NCBI GenBank assembly: GCA_938030895.1
Contig: CALHIV010000011.1
Span: 165,612-229,611, forward strand
DNA from: an uncultured Nitrososphaerales archaeon
GTDB taxonomy: Archaea > Thermoproteota > Nitrososphaeria > Nitrososphaerales > Nitrosocaldaceae
DNA length: 64,000 bases
Direction: 5' to 3'
Positions 25,993-35,983 of this stretch are shown here, in pieces. Positions within the stretch are counted from its first letter, which is position 1; each line of letters starts with the position of its first letter. A program made the translations under genes and the position numbers. A model generated the notes under the pieces. It searched no databases and had not been told where the DNA came from. It saw nothing but the letters and a program-made list of their open reading frames with translations.

Positions 25993-26652
25993 TTGATAAG
26001 GGTAGCAGTATTCGATACACTCAAGGGTAAGGGCAGCAAGAAAGGTATGCTAAGCAGTGAGGCAAAGAGGCAGAGGGAGATAATAGCGTATCTGGCTGTT
26101 GAGCAGGATCCTGAGTTCAGGACAAGGATAGCAATAGCGCATGCTCTAGCAGTGAAGTTCAACACACGTTGGCAGAATATATACTCTAGTATATTCAGGG
26201 ATCTAGATGAGATACTCATACCAGCAAATATAATAAGGGAGAAGGGTAGGCTACCTCCTAAGCGTGGGCCAAGGGCATTACAGCATGAAGGTGTACCATA
26301 CTATGAATTAACACAAGTAGGGATGCTTATAGCCTCTTGCCTTGATGAGTTGGGAGAGGCAAAGGTAAGTATACTTAGGCAATGCATAGATACAATAGAG
26401 CAGGATAGGTTGAGGGAGGGGATGCTTCTCCTCTTAGAGGTTGCGCCATCACTTATGTTAAGGCTGATCAGGGAGTATGTTATGCACTATAGCCTAGAGA
26501 TAGATATCATGGCTCCTATTACAGCAGATAAGGTTAGGGATGTTCTTGCAGATAGTATAAGGTCAGAACTGGAGTTCATAGAGACCTTCATGAGTCTGAG
26601 CAAGGATAAGAGGAGCGAGTTGGTGAACTTCATGCATATGCTATCTCAGTAA
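25993..26652 (+). CDS. Conserved-looking soluble protein upstream of the ATPase operon, unknown function
   Basis: 219 residues, mostly helical. Residues 20-60 (SSEAKRQREIIAYLAVEQDPEFRTRIAIAHALA) and the stretch PPKRGPRALQHEGVPYYELTQVGMLIASCL look like a winged-helix arrangement with a wing around GVPYYELT. The C-terminal half is helical and acidic. The start is uncertain: TTG at 25993, or the next in-frame ATG at 26047. It ends 41 bases before the ATPase subunit E gene, which has its own TATA-like core, so cotranscription is possible but not required. Family not recognised, and DNA binding is only a suggestion. Confidence 0.65.
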   Translation: MIRVAVFDTLKGKGSKKGMLSSEAKRQREIIAYLAVEQDPEFRTRIAIAHALAVKFNTRWQNIYSSIFRDLDEILIPANIIREKGRLPPKRGPRALQHEGVPYYELTQVGMLIASCLDELGEAKVSILRQCIDTIEQDRLREGMLLLLEVAPSLMLRLIREYVMHYSLEIDIMAPITADKVRDVLADSIRSELEFIETFMSLSKDKRSELVNFMHMLSQ

Positions 26653-26693
26653 GATTAAAATTTCCTTGTGAGAGAGAGCATAGCGTACAAGGT

Positions 26694-27302
26694 ATGGCTC
26701 ATGTTAATGATAACGTGCTAGAGAGTATAGTTAACAAGGTTGTCTCTCAGGTTGAGAGTGATCTTATTGCACAGATAGAGTCATCCTATGCTCAATCACT
26801 CGAGAGGTTAATGGCATCGAAGGCAAGTTTAGAGTCCGAGTATAGTAAGATAGTTGAGAGTGCAAGTAAGCAGGCTGAGAACCTGAAGAGGCAGATGGTT
26901 GAGAGTAGTAGGCTCGCTGTTAGGAATAAACAACTCCTCCTCATAGAGGAGGCTGTCAATAATGTCCTCAAAGATGCTATATCAAGGATAGATGGTGTAA
27001 GGGCAGATGAGAGGTATGAGACTATGATGAGGAGGTTGATAGAGAGTGCTCTAGATGCAATAGGTACTGATGCAGTAATAGAATGCAACGATAAGGATAG
27101 GGATATGGTTGATAGGATAGCCCTTGAGTTGCAACACAAGTACAACTTTAGCATAGAGATCGGTGATAGCATAGACTGCTTAGGAGGCATAAGGGCTAGA
27201 TCCAAGGATGGTTCAATAATACTTGATAACACACTGGATAGCAGGATAGAGAGGCTGAAACCGATACTAAAGAAAGATATAGCCAGACTCTTTATGGTGT
27301 AA
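26694..27302 (+). CDS. atpE: A-type ATP synthase subunit E (peripheral stalk)
   Basis: A 202-residue peripheral-stalk subunit. A long N-terminal helical part (residues 1-95, [25 protein letters not shown]) is followed by a compact C-terminal domain with the family pattern [14 protein letters not shown] and a final [26 protein letters not shown]. It usually pairs with subunit H along the stalk. It heads the operon E-A-B-D, with subunit A starting 4 bases after its stop. Confidence 0.9.
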   Translation: MAHVNDNVLESIVNKVVSQVESDLIAQIESSYAQSLERLMASKASLESEYSKIVESASKQAENLKRQMVESSRLAVRNKQLLLIEEAVNNVLKDAISRIDGVRADERYETMMRRLIESALDAIGTDAVIECNDKDRDMVDRIALELQHKYNFSIEIGDSIDCLGGIRARSKDGSIILDNTLDSRIERLKPILKKDIARLFMV

Positions 27303-27306
27303 GCGT

Positions 27307-29094
27307 ATGGTAGCAAGGGGAAGGATAATCTGGATAAGCGGGCCAGCGGTGAAGGCTGATGGAATGTCTGAGGCGAAGATGTACGAGACGGTATACGTTG
27401 GGGAGTCTAGGCTTATAGGAGAAGTGATAAGGCTTACAGGGGATACAGCATTCATACAGGTCTACGAATCGACATCTGGATTGAGGCCAGGGGAACCTGT
27501 TATAGGCACGGGTAATCCTCTAAGCGTGCTATTGGGTCCAGGAATGATAGGTAGGATATACGATGGTATCCAAAGGCCTCTAGACGATATAGCGAAGAGT
27601 TCTGGCGCATTCATAAGCAGAGGTATAGCAGTGGATCCAGTAGATAAGAAGAAGAGGTACAGGTTTACACCAACTGTAAAGGTTGGTGATGAGTTGAGTG
27701 CAGGGAGCAAGTTAGGTGAGGTGGATGAGACACCATTGATCAAGCATCATATAATGCTCCCTCCAGACAGCCCTGGAGGTAGGGTTGTAGCAGTAGAGAA
27801 GGAAGGGGATTACGATCTTGAGCATCCTATAGCAACGCTTGAGAAGGATGGGAGGAGGTATGAGGCTAAGATGTACCATTACTGGCCTGTTAGGAGGCCT
27901 AGACCGTTGAAGGAGAAGTTGGACCCAGAGATACCATTGATAACTGGCCAAAGAGTGATAGATACACTCTTCCCAGTTGCAAAGGGAGGGACAGCAGCCA
28001 TCCCTGGAGGGTTTGGAACTGGAAAGACAGTGACCATGCACCAGATAGCAAAGTGGGCAGATGCCCAAGTAGTTATCTATATAGGATGTGGAGAGAGGGG
28101 GAATGAGATGACAGAGGTACTCGTTGAGTTCCCACACCTCACAGACCCTAGATCTGGGAGACCATTGATGGAGCGTACAGTCCTTGTAGCAAATACAAGC
28201 AATATGCCAGTCGCTGCTAGAGAGGCAAGTATATACACTGGGGTAACGATGGGCGAGTACTATAGGGATATGGGCTATGATGTTGTTCTAGTGGCAGACT
28301 CTACAAGCAGATGGGCTGAAGCGCTGAGGGAGATGAGTGGTAGGCTAGAGGAGATGCCTGCTGAGGAAGGCTACCCATCATACCTTGCATCTAGGCTTGC
28401 AGAGTTCTACGAGCGTGCTGGTAGAGGCATAGCATTAGGTACTCCAGAGCGCATAGGCTCTGTAACGCTCATAGGTGCTGTATCACCATCTGGCGCAGAC
28501 TTTACCGAGCCTGTGACTACACATACTATAAGGTTCATAAAGACTTTCTGGGGCTTGGATACCAGATTGGCATACTCTAGGCACTATCCTGCTATAAACT
28601 GGATGATAAGCTACTCAGGCTACGTTGATAGCATAGCAAAGTGGTGGATGAAGAGTGTAAGCGAAGAATGGTTCAAGTTGAGGGAAGAGGGTTACTATAT
28701 ACTCCAGAGGGAGGATACACTCAAGGAGATAGTAAGGCTTCTAGGCCCTGAAGCACTCCCAGATGAGGAGAAGTTAGTCCTTGAGGTTGCAAGGATGATA
28801 AAGATAGGCATACTCCAGCAGGCAGCGTTCGATAAGATAGATACATACTGTAGTCCAACAAAGCAGTTCAAACTCCTCAAACTTATGGTTGGGTTCTATA
28901 GGGAGGCACAGAAGGCACTTAAAGCAGGTATATCACTGGCAGATATAAGATCGATGCAGATAATAACTAGGATGATCAAGGCAAAGTTCGAGATAAGCGA
29001 GGAGGAGATAAGCAAGATAGATGCACTGTACGATGAGATGATCGGAGAGTTCAAGGCACTTACTACTAGGGAGGTGAAGCAGGTAGTTGGTTGA
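27307..29094 (+). CDS. atpA: A-type ATP synthase catalytic subunit A
   Basis: 595 residues, the ATP-hydrolysing or ATP-making subunit of the A1 head. The P-loop is [10 protein letters not shown] at about residue 236, a variant of the common archaeal GPFGSGKT. Others are [11 protein letters not shown] (catalytic Glu region), [12 protein letters not shown] (Walker B side) and the non-homologous insert at residues 115-190 typical of A/V-type A subunits ([20 protein letters not shown]). It overlaps the subunit B gene by 8 bases. Confidence 0.97.
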   Translation: MVARGRIIWISGPAVKADGMSEAKMYETVYVGESRLIGEVIRLTGDTAFIQVYESTSGLRPGEPVIGTGNPLSVLLGPGMIGRIYDGIQRPLDDIAKSSGAFISRGIAVDPVDKKKRYRFTPTVKVGDELSAGSKLGEVDETPLIKHHIMLPPDSPGGRVVAVEKEGDYDLEHPIATLEKDGRRYEAKMYHYWPVRRPRPLKEKLDPEIPLITGQRVIDTLFPVAKGGTAAIPGGFGTGKTVTMHQIAKWADAQVVIYIGCGERGNEMTEVLVEFPHLTDPRSGRPLMERTVLVANTSNMPVAAREASIYTGVTMGEYYRDMGYDVVLVADSTSRWAEALREMSGRLEEMPAEEGYPSYLASRLAEFYERAGRGIALGTPERIGSVTLIGAVSPSGADFTEPVTTHTIRFIKTFWGLDTRLAYSRHYPAINWMISYSGYVDSIAKWWMKSVSEEWFKLREEGYYILQREDTLKEIVRLLGPEALPDEEKLVLEVARMIKIGILQQAAFDKIDTYCSPTKQFKLLKLMVGFYREAQKALKAGISLADIRSMQIITRMIKAKFEISEEEISKIDALYDEMIGEFKALTTREVKQVVG

Positions 29095-30472
29095 GGTTGG
29101 TGTTGAGTATACAAGGGTTAGTGAGATAAGGGGTCCACTGCTGATAGTTGAAGGTGTCAGCAGGGCATCGTTCGATGAACTTGTGGAGATAGAGACCATC
29201 GACGGGATAAAGAGGCTAGGCAAGGTACTGGAGGTTGGGCAAGGTAAGGCTGTCATCCAGGTTTTTGAGGGGACTACTGGGCTGAGTGTAAAGGGTACCA
29301 GAGCAAGGTTCCTCGGCAAGACCATGGAGGTTCCCGTATCACAGGAGTTACTTGGGAGGATATTCGATGGCCTAGGGAGACCGATAGATGGGCTTCCAGA
29401 ACCAATAGCAGAGGAGTTCAGGGATGTGAATGGTGCACCGATCAACCCTGAGAGGAGGGAGTATCCAAGGGACTTTATACAGACTGGTGTATCTGTTATA
29501 GATGGGATGTTAACACTTGTAAGAGGGCAGAAGTTGCCAATATTCTCAGGCTCTGGTATGCCCCATAACATCCTTGCTGCACAGATAGCAAGGCAGGCAA
29601 CGGTTGTAGGGAGTGGGGAGGAGTTCGCTGTTGTATTTGCTGCCATAGGAGTTCAGTACAGTGAGGCCCAGTACTTCAAGAGGAGCCTTGAGGAGAGTGG
29701 AGCGCTGAGGAGGAGTACACTCTTCCTTAACCTTGCTGATGATCCAGCAATAGAGAGGATAATAACCCCTAGGGTAGCACTAACTGTTGCAGAGTACCTT
29801 GCATTCGATCTTAACATGCATGTGCTTGTCATACTCACAGATATGACCAACTATGCTGAAGCATTAAGAGAGATAAGTGCTGCAAGGGAGGAGGTGCCAG
29901 GGAGGAAGGGCTACCCAGGCTATCTATACACTGATTTAGCAACGATATATGAGAGGGCAGGAAGGATAAAGAATGTAAAGGGTAGCATAACACAGATGCC
30001 CATACTATCGATGCCAGCGGATGATATAACCCATCCCATACCAGATCTTACAGGTTACATAACTGAAGGGCAGATAGTACTCAGCAGGGATCTCTTCAGG
30101 AGGGATATATATCCTCCAGTTGGGGTACTCATGAGTCTGAGCAGGCTCATGAAGGATGGTGTAGGTGAAGGCAAGACGAGGGCAGATCATATGGAGGTTA
30201 GCAATCAGTTGTATGATGCATACGCTAGGGCTCAAGAGGTTAGGGCATTATCAGAGATAGTTGGGAAGGCAGGACTAACAGGTGTTGATCTGAAGTATCT
30301 TGACTTTGGCGATGCGTTCGAGCAGCACTTCCTAAAGCAGGCGGTCGATGAGAATAGAACCCTTGAGGAGACGCTGAGAAGGGCATGGGATGTACTCTCA
30401 ACGCTCCCAGAGGGTGAGTTGACAAAGATAAAGGAGGTACATATAAAGAAGTACTACAAGGCTAGAGGTTAG
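29087..30472 (+). CDS. atpB: A-type ATP synthase regulatory subunit B
   Basis: 461 residues, the non-catalytic nucleotide-binding partner of subunit A. No Walker A is seen, and the equivalent loop reads [19 protein letters not shown], as expected. Other landmarks are [26 protein letters not shown] and [22 protein letters not shown]. The TTG start at 29087 overlaps the end of atpA by 8 bases, giving a beta-barrel start [16 protein letters not shown] that matches the family. Confidence 0.97.
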   Translation: MVEVGVEYTRVSEIRGPLLIVEGVSRASFDELVEIETIDGIKRLGKVLEVGQGKAVIQVFEGTTGLSVKGTRARFLGKTMEVPVSQELLGRIFDGLGRPIDGLPEPIAEEFRDVNGAPINPERREYPRDFIQTGVSVIDGMLTLVRGQKLPIFSGSGMPHNILAAQIARQATVVGSGEEFAVVFAAIGVQYSEAQYFKRSLEESGALRRSTLFLNLADDPAIERIITPRVALTVAEYLAFDLNMHVLVILTDMTNYAEALREISAAREEVPGRKGYPGYLYTDLATIYERAGRIKNVKGSITQMPILSMPADDITHPIPDLTGYITEGQIVLSRDLFRRDIYPPVGVLMSLSRLMKDGVGEGKTRADHMEVSNQLYDAYARAQEVRALSEIVGKAGLTGVDLKYLDFGDAFEQHFLKQAVDENRTLEETLRRAWDVLSTLPEGELTKIKEVHIKKYYKARG

Positions 30473-30540
30473 AGGTATAGGGGATGATGCGTGGTTGCTG
30501 ATGCAAGTAGTAATGATAAGATGGGGAGAGGGTCTAGCAT

Positions 30541-31299
30541 ATGTCATTCTCTAGCAGGAGTATAGTCCCAACCAAGATAGAACTCATAAGGTTCAAGCGC
30601 TCGCTCAAGGTTGCAAGGATGGTACACAAGATACTCGATGATAAGCGTGAGGTGCTCTTGAAGAGGATAGATGAGATGATAGAAGAGGCAAGTAAGGCTA
30701 GGGAGGAGATATGGGCACCATTGCAGGATGTGTACGATGCTGTTAGGGATGCTTATCTTACACTAGGAACAAATACAGTCGAGGCTATAGCATCTCTAAC
30801 CCCTCCATCCATGGAGGTTGATGTTAACGTTAGGCGCATAGTAGATGTGAAGGTACCAACCCTACAGGTAGCGTACAAGGACAGCAAGGGATCATTATCC
30901 TACAGCTTTGCAGATACGAATGCAGCAGTCGACAAGGCTGCTAGGTTGATAAGGAATCTGCTCCCAGGGATATACAAGGCTGCGGAGTATGAGAATGCTA
31001 TATTCAGCCTAGCAAAGGAGTTGGAGAGGACCCAGAGGCTCATAAATGCACTAGAGTATGTTATAGTGCCATACTATGAGCATGCTATAAGGTTCATAGG
31101 CCATGTGCTAGAAGAGAGGGAGAGGGAGGAGTTCGTAAGGCTCAAGAAGGTCAAGAGCACGCTTGAGAGGAAGAAGGGTGTTATGAGTATGGAAGACTTC
31201 AAGGAGAGTAAAGATAAAGATATAGATATAGATAAAGATATACAGATAGGGGTAGAGAAAGGGGTAGATAAGGAAGGGGAGGTAGCATTAGCAAGATGA
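30541..31299 (+). CDS. atpD: A-type ATP synthase subunit D (central stalk)
   Basis: 252 residues, the central rotor shaft. The N- and C-terminal helices of the coiled coil are recognisable (TKIELIRFKRSLKVARMVHKILDDKRE and ERTQRLINALEYVIVPYYEHAIRFI, then EEREREEFVRLKKVK). A repetitive charged tail follows (ESKDKDIDIDKDIQIGVEKG), longer than in most subunit D proteins and rich in Asp/Lys. It overlaps the 41-aa reading frame by 4 bases. Confidence 0.92.
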   Translation: MSFSSRSIVPTKIELIRFKRSLKVARMVHKILDDKREVLLKRIDEMIEEASKAREEIWAPLQDVYDAVRDAYLTLGTNTVEAIASLTPPSMEVDVNVRRIVDVKVPTLQVAYKDSKGSLSYSFADTNAAVDKAARLIRNLLPGIYKAAEYENAIFSLAKELERTQRLINALEYVIVPYYEHAIRFIGHVLEEREREEFVRLKKVKSTLERKKGVMSMEDFKESKDKDIDIDKDIQIGVEKGVDKEGEVALAR

Positions 31300-31421
31300 G
31301 CGATGTTATAGATACCCTATACAGGGAGGCTGAGGAGAGGCTAAAGCAGGAGAGGGATAGGATGATAGCAAGGATAAGGGATGAACTGAGGATAGCAAAG
31401 CAGAGGGTATTTAAGAGTTAG
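31296..31421 (+). CDS. 41-residue charged helical protein in the ATPase operon
   Basis: A small frame starting with ATG at 31296 and overlapping the atpD stop as ATGA, the coupling seen between other genes here. Its product begins MSDVIDTLYREAEERLKQ and ends IAKQRVFKS, a single highly charged amphipathic helix with about half its residues Glu, Asp, Lys or Arg. Subunit H, the helical partner of subunit E, is not otherwise seen in the cluster, and a very short H-like peptide is one reading. The other is a regulator or a leftover end of such a gene. It is the last frame before a 153-base gap. Confidence 0.55.
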   Translation: MSDVIDTLYREAEERLKQERDRMIARIRDELRIAKQRVFKS

Positions 31422-31541
31422 TCGATATATATTTTATATATCTACTCCCTATTCCATCTATATTTACTTAGAATCTCTTCTTACACTTTAATCTATACAG
31501 GTCCAATAACCGTTATGAGAATTAAGCATTCTTTGAGTTAT

Positions 31542-31553
31542 AGTTAAATATAG
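31542..31553 (+). promoter_or_regulatory. TATA-like core of the K-I transcription unit
   Basis: GTTAAATATAGG is centred about 27 bases before the ATG of the proteolipid gene at 31575. This indicates that K and I can be transcribed apart from E-A-B-D. Confidence 0.45.
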
Positions 31554-31574
31554 GTAATCTTAACCCATAGCCAA

Positions 31575-31880
31575 ATGAGTTATCGATCTCTTGCTTTAGT
31601 GGTGAGCGCAGTAACAGTAGCGATGTTGGCAGGAGGCAGCGCATTTGCACAGGAGCAAGTAGCAAAGACGGTTGTTGGAGAGCAGATGCTTGGGGCAGCG
31701 ATAGCATTTGGGCTTGCAGCACTTGGAGCAGGATTGGGATTGGGTTATGTTGGTGCAGCAGCACTCGCAGCAATAAGTGAGAACCCAAAGATCCAGTCTA
31801 GAGTATTCATATTCATAGGTATGGTAGAGTCTATAGCAATATACGGTCTAGTGGTAGTCTTCATAATACTAGGGCAGTAA
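31575..31880 (+). CDS. atpK: A-type ATP synthase subunit K (membrane proteolipid c ring)
   Basis: 101 residues. A cleavable signal-like segment (residues 5-25, ALVVSAVTVAMLAGGSAFAQE) precedes two transmembrane helices forming the c-subunit hairpin. The ion-carrying Glu is in helix 2 (GMVESIAIYGLV). In helix 1 the place of the Gln found in sodium-binding rings reads GLGLGY, with Leu instead, which favours protons, although Ser and Tyr next to the Glu resemble the sodium type. High copy number per enzyme fits its own promoter. Confidence 0.92.
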   Translation: MSYRSLALVVSAVTVAMLAGGSAFAQEQVAKTVVGEQMLGAAIAFGLAALGAGLGLGYVGAAALAAISENPKIQSRVFIFIGMVESIAIYGLVVVFIILGQ

Positions 31881-31972
31881 TAGATGTAGAGAAGTATAGC
31901 AATGAATTTTTAGACTTTAATATATAGGAAGAGGAGAGGGATGGGATGAGGGGAGGAGGTGTATAGGTAGGC

Positions 31973-34129
31973 ATGCCATTGGTTAAACTGCTCAAGGTCA
32001 GTCTCATCCTACCTAGGAGAGAGGCTGCAGATGCCATAAACAGACTAGCAGAGTTGGAGTGGTTCCATCCTATAAACAAGGAGTCCCATTATACAAATCC
32101 AGATATAGATGATCTCCTACTAGATGCTAGTAGGTTACTCCAATCTATAGAGGATGTTGTTAAATCACTTAATATCCAGTTGGAGACTGGAGTTCTAGAC
32201 ACCATGTTCAAAGGTGCACCAAATGTTAAAACCCAACTGGTGATATCTGATCTCGAGGACCTCATAAAGGATCTAGAGGCTAGGAGCAAACCCATAATAG
32301 AGGAGGCCAGATCGCTACTTAATGAGTACAATAGGATAGGCAAGGTATTGGAGGAGTACAAGGGTGTAAGGGAGGTTCTAAGGGCAGCATCAGGCATAAA
32401 CATGAATACTGGTACCATGGGTATGTTAAAGAGGTTCTACTCATCCATATTCATAGTAAGCAAGAACGATGTTGCAGAGATCGAGAGGAGCCTTGAAGGT
32501 GCATACATAAGGGTTATAGGCTCAACAGAGTTGAACTCTGCACTCTTGGTTATAACTACTAGAGAAGATGCTGAGAGAGTTGTTAAGGTCTTTAGGACGT
32601 TTGATGTACATCCATTCTCTATACCCAAGGGGTTATCACAGAACCCAAGCGAGGCATATGCTCAAGTTGAGAAGGGTATAGTAGAGTATGAGAAGAAGAG
32701 AGAGGAGATAGAGCAGGCGATAGAGAAGTTCAAGATGAATGTTATACCAACCATGCTCTCGCTCCATGAGGGTGCAAAGGCAGCCAAGGAGATACTCGAG
32801 ACCATGCGTAAACCAGCGGGTACGAAGAACTTTGCGCTAATCGAGGGTTACATCCCTGCAAGTATGGAGAATAGGTTCAGAGAATTGAGCAGGGATTGGG
32901 TGTGTATAGTTGAGGAGGTGGATGAGGATAATCCAGAATCCCCAACTTTAATGCAGAACCCAACATACATGAAGACATTTGAGGTGATAACATCCCAGCA
33001 GGGTATACCTGTAAGGAAAGAGAATGATCCTACACCGATGATAGCGTTTGTATGGCCTGTATTCTATGGCCTGATGTTTGCTGACCTTGGTCAGGGGTTC
33101 CTACTCTTCCTCCTAGGTATGCTCTTGAGGGTTAGGGGCGTTGGTAGCATAAGGAGTTGGGGTACGCTCCTTGCTGCAAGTGGGCTTGGTGCCACAGTAG
33201 CAGGCCTGATAACTGGGGAGATGTTCGGCTGGCATATAGACAAGTTTGCTGTATTCGAGCCCTTACTCCATACACAGTTAGGTCACATAATAGGCATACT
33301 GGATGTGTCAGAACTGAGCATAGAGCAGGTACTGAGGGTTTTAGAGGTATCTGTTGCTATAGGTGTAGCACACCTTGTGAGTGCGTTCATACTTAGGATA
33401 ATAAAGGGCTTCAGGGAAGGCAAGGGATTCGAGTCCATAACGGTGCATATACCCTCGCTGATAGGCTACCTCTCCGTAGTCGCACTGATACTCTCTGCTA
33501 TAGGAGCAGGGTATGATGTCATAGGGATGTTCAGCCTTACGGGTATAAAGCATGAGGAGCCAGTACCATGGATAACCCCTATACTTGGTGATTGGGCAAG
33601 GGTCGAGATAGTTGCAGATGCAGCAGTTACAGCATTAATAGCAAGTATGGTGATACAGTTGGTAGGCCATATGGTTGAGGCTAGAAGGCATGCAGCCCAT
33701 GGTGGAGGAGAGGATAGCGGGATGATAGGGGCTGTTATGGAGGCATTCTTCATAAGGCCATTGGAGTGGCTCTCCCACACGATAAGTTATAGTAGGCTGG
33801 GTATAATGCTCATAGTCCATGTTGCCTTGATGGTAACTATAAACAGTGCATATATGCAGTTTGAGAGCCAAGGGAATATAGGGGGTGGTATAGCAGTGCT
33901 AGCAGGGGGCAACCTTGGTGTTATGATGCTTGAAGGGCTCATAGTCTACATACAGGCTATAAGGTTACACCTGTACGAGTGGTTCCCCAAGTGGTACTCT
34001 GGGGAGGGTACTGAGTTCAGGAAGATAGTGCCAAGGATGCTCTACACGATATTCATCTGGGAGGGTAGGGATAAAGCTATGCAGAGTGATGTGAAGAGAG
34101 AGAAGGGAGTAACTGCCAGCACCAGATAG
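31973..34129 (+). CDS. atpI: A-type ATP synthase subunit I (membrane stator, a-subunit)
   Basis: 718 residues. The N-terminal cytosolic half (to about residue 345) contains two helical hairpins that bind the peripheral stalks. The C-terminal half has seven or eight membrane helices (PMIAFVWPVFYGLMFADLGQGFLLFLLGMLL, LIGYLSVVALILSAI, SYSRLGIMLIVHVALM). The conserved Arg of the ion path is probably in SYSRLG or AIRLHLYEW near the C-terminus, both family motifs. It converges with the subunit C gene. Confidence 0.95.
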   Translation: MPLVKLLKVSLILPRREAADAINRLAELEWFHPINKESHYTNPDIDDLLLDASRLLQSIEDVVKSLNIQLETGVLDTMFKGAPNVKTQLVISDLEDLIKDLEARSKPIIEEARSLLNEYNRIGKVLEEYKGVREVLRAASGINMNTGTMGMLKRFYSSIFIVSKNDVAEIERSLEGAYIRVIGSTELNSALLVITTREDAERVVKVFRTFDVHPFSIPKGLSQNPSEAYAQVEKGIVEYEKKREEIEQAIEKFKMNVIPTMLSLHEGAKAAKEILETMRKPAGTKNFALIEGYIPASMENRFRELSRDWVCIVEEVDEDNPESPTLMQNPTYMKTFEVITSQQGIPVRKENDPTPMIAFVWPVFYGLMFADLGQGFLLFLLGMLLRVRGVGSIRSWGTLLAASGLGATVAGLITGEMFGWHIDKFAVFEPLLHTQLGHIIGILDVSELSIEQVLRVLEVSVAIGVAHLVSAFILRIIKGFREGKGFESITVHIPSLIGYLSVVALILSAIGAGYDVIGMFSLTGIKHEEPVPWITPILGDWARVEIVADAAVTALIASMVIQLVGHMVEARRHAAHGGGEDSGMIGAVMEAFFIRPLEWLSHTISYSRLGIMLIVHVALMVTINSAYMQFESQGNIGGGIAVLAGGNLGVMMLEGLIVYIQAIRLHLYEWFPKWYSGEGTEFRKIVPRMLYTIFIWEGRDKAMQSDVKREKGVTASTR

Positions 34130-34169
34130 TTAGAGGAGTTACCTTTAAAGAAAAGTTAGATGATGGCAA

Positions 34170-35294
34170 TCACTGAAGGTAAAGCAGATACAACTTCTTC
34201 ATTATCGTTTCAGGCGTCATCTTCTGCTCTATCCCTGTAGCTATTGCTGAGAGGTTCCTAACCTCTGCTGCCCTTAACTTAAGCGCTGCTATTATCGTTG
34301 AGTGCTTGAACATGCTACGGTATGTTGCTATGTACCTCTTGTAAAGCATATCCTCAAGGTTCTTCTCTAGTACTGCTATAGCGTCTATATCACTTGTATA
34401 CTGTTGTGGTTGTGGTACAAGGTTCCTATATGCTGTATTAGTCAACTCTGCGATGGCACTACTCACACTCTCTGCAGATACCATCTTCTGCATGCTCTCA
34501 ACTGTTAAGGTTGGGAGTCTTACAGGGTTGAGTGGCATTATCGATCCTCCAGGCTTGTAGAGGTCTATGGCTGGTGCCTTGCTTACAACTAACCTCTTTA
34601 TCTGCTCCTCCTCAAGGTTCCAGTACTTTGCTCTAAGGATGGCAAGTATGTTATATGCATCTATCTCTGGCACTATTATACCCTTTACATCTGAATCACG
34701 CCAGTGTGCTGCAAGTGCCTTAGCAAGCATCATATAGAATGTATGATCTAGGAAGGTATCGAATACCTGCAGATCCCTCTTCTCCTTGTATACATTGACA
34801 GCACTCTGCACATCATCACCAAACTCATCACCTGCTAGGGTTGCAACTGCCTCATCCAGATCCTTTGCTACCAATGCCTTAACCACTACATCCCTCCTAC
34901 CTAGGAGCTCCTCTGCACGCATATTCACATAAGGGAGTATCTCCTCATAGGATCTGTTGAGTGCCTTTGCCTTCAGCACAACCTTCAGGTTGTAGATTAT
35001 GTACCTTATGAAGTACGTGTTGAGCAACTCAGACTCCCTAGCAACATTTGCCAGACTTGAATGGAAGTTAACTAGATCCTCTCTAAGAGCACCCTCTACT
35101 GCAACAGCAGTGTATGGCCTCTGTAGCCTTGATAGAGCATCAACATACCTTGTATTCTTGAGCCTAACTATAAACTCATCCATATCCCTTGACTCTGCAA
35201 GCATCTCCAACACTTCCCTAGAGAGTAGGGAGCCCTTGGTTGCAAAGGACTTTACGGTACCGAATATCCTGTTTGGTAGGCTTATGGGTGCCAA
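34170..35294 (-). CDS. atpC: A-type ATP synthase subunit C (rotor adaptor, V-ATPase d homologue)
   Basis: A 374-residue funnel-shaped adaptor between the central stalk and the c ring. Helix-rich throughout, with the family patterns LLNTYFIRYIIYNLKVVLKA, FLDHTFYMMLAKAL and ILRAKYWNLEEEQIK repeated in three-helix blocks. It lies on the opposite strand to the other ATPase genes, converging on subunit I, so its dosage is set separately. The TTG at 35294 is the likely start. Four AACTT units lie in its promoter region. Confidence 0.92.
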   Translation of the reverse strand: MAPISLPNRIFGTVKSFATKGSLLSREVLEMLAESRDMDEFIVRLKNTRYVDALSRLQRPYTAVAVEGALREDLVNFHSSLANVARESELLNTYFIRYIIYNLKVVLKAKALNRSYEEILPYVNMRAEELLGRRDVVVKALVAKDLDEAVATLAGDEFGDDVQSAVNVYKEKRDLQVFDTFLDHTFYMMLAKALAAHWRDSDVKGIIVPEIDAYNILAILRAKYWNLEEEQIKRLVVSKAPAIDLYKPGGSIMPLNPVRLPTLTVESMQKMVSAESVSSAIAELTNTAYRNLVPQPQQYTSDIDAIAVLEKNLEDMLYKRYIATYRSMFKHSTIIAALKLRAAEVRNLSAIATGIEQKMTPETIMKKLYLLYLQ

Positions 35295-35330
35295 CTGTTA
35301 ATCATAATCCATATGGGGAGAGGTGATTTT

Positions 35331-35350
35331 AACTTAACTTAACTTAACTT
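35331..35350. repeat. Four tandem AACTT units
   Basis: Perfect AACTT copies 37 to 56 bases before the start codon of atpC, read as AAGTT on that strand. They adjoin the TATA-like TTAAAATC element. Confidence 0.6.
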
Positions 35351-35416
35351 TATACTAGATAAGGAGAGGGGAGAAATAAGGAATGGTTAAATAAGGATAA
35401 ATGATTAACCGCGTTA

Positions 35417-35680
35417 TTACTCAAGCATGGCGGTTAGAGCATCGCTTATCCTCCCAATGAATGCTAATGTTATAATATGAAGAGTAAATCCTGCAACCGC
35501 TGCCAATATTATATTGCCAGTAAGAGTATTAACAGCAAGTATAACCCCTGCTAAAGGCAGTACTATTATGAGGGCAAGTATGGTACTTACCCATGCACCT
35601 TTTACCAATATGCTAGGATCTAAATTGTTCTGCCTCGCTCTTCTCATCAACCTCCCAGCACTCATCTGCTGCATACCCAT
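35417..35680 (-). CDS. Small two-helix membrane protein, unknown function
   Basis: 87 residues. A basic N-terminus (GRLMRRARQNN) is followed by two transmembrane helices at about residues 27-49 (GAWVSTILALIIVLPLAGVILAV) and 56-78 (IILAAVAGFTLHIITLAFIG). The strong positive end suggests an inside N-terminus. A TATA-like TTTTTAAAATAT lies about 26 bases before the ATG. Family not recognised. Confidence 0.7.
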   Translation of the reverse strand: MGMQQMSAGRLMRRARQNNLDPSILVKGAWVSTILALIIVLPLAGVILAVNTLTGNIILAAVAGFTLHIITLAFIGRISDALTAMLE

Positions 35681-35983
35681 CTACTCTCATAACCATAGAC
35701 CCATATTTTAAAAATTGTAACTAAATAATCGTAATTACAAATAAATTATATTAGCAGATATAGATTATAACCCCATCAGGTTGTAATCTTTTGGCTATCA
35801 TCATTATCTGTTTGTAAATCTGGACAGTTTTGTGAGAATAACAACTTTATATATATGGCTCATATATTAAGTATCGAATATTGATAAAATTATAATCAAA
35901 TGATCCTGTAACATCTTCTCGATCCATAACCTCTACTTCTAATACAGTAAATTTTTTAATCAAGTTCTACGAATAGATGTTAG
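35681..35983. other. 303-base intergenic region with a hairpin and an orphan promoter-like element
   Basis: No convincing coding frame. It contains the hairpin at 35763-35788 followed by CTTTT, and CTTTATATATATGG at 35846-35859, a strong TATA-like block that is not at the right distance from either neighbouring start. A second block, TTTTTTAAT near 35953, fits the gene at 35984. A short noncoding transcript is possible. Confidence 0.35.
35763..35788 (+). terminator. Terminator-like hairpin followed by T residues
   Basis: Arms GATTATAACC (35763-35772) and GGTTGTAATC (35779-35788) pair over 10 bases, one of them a G-U wobble in RNA, with loop CCATCA. CTTTT follows on the plus strand. No plus-strand gene ends nearby, so its purpose is unclear. 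Confidence 0.35.

Noticed and set aside
33157..33871. Frames inside subunit I of the ATPase on both strands
   Set aside because: They overlap a clearly recognised gene and have biased, non-protein-like composition.
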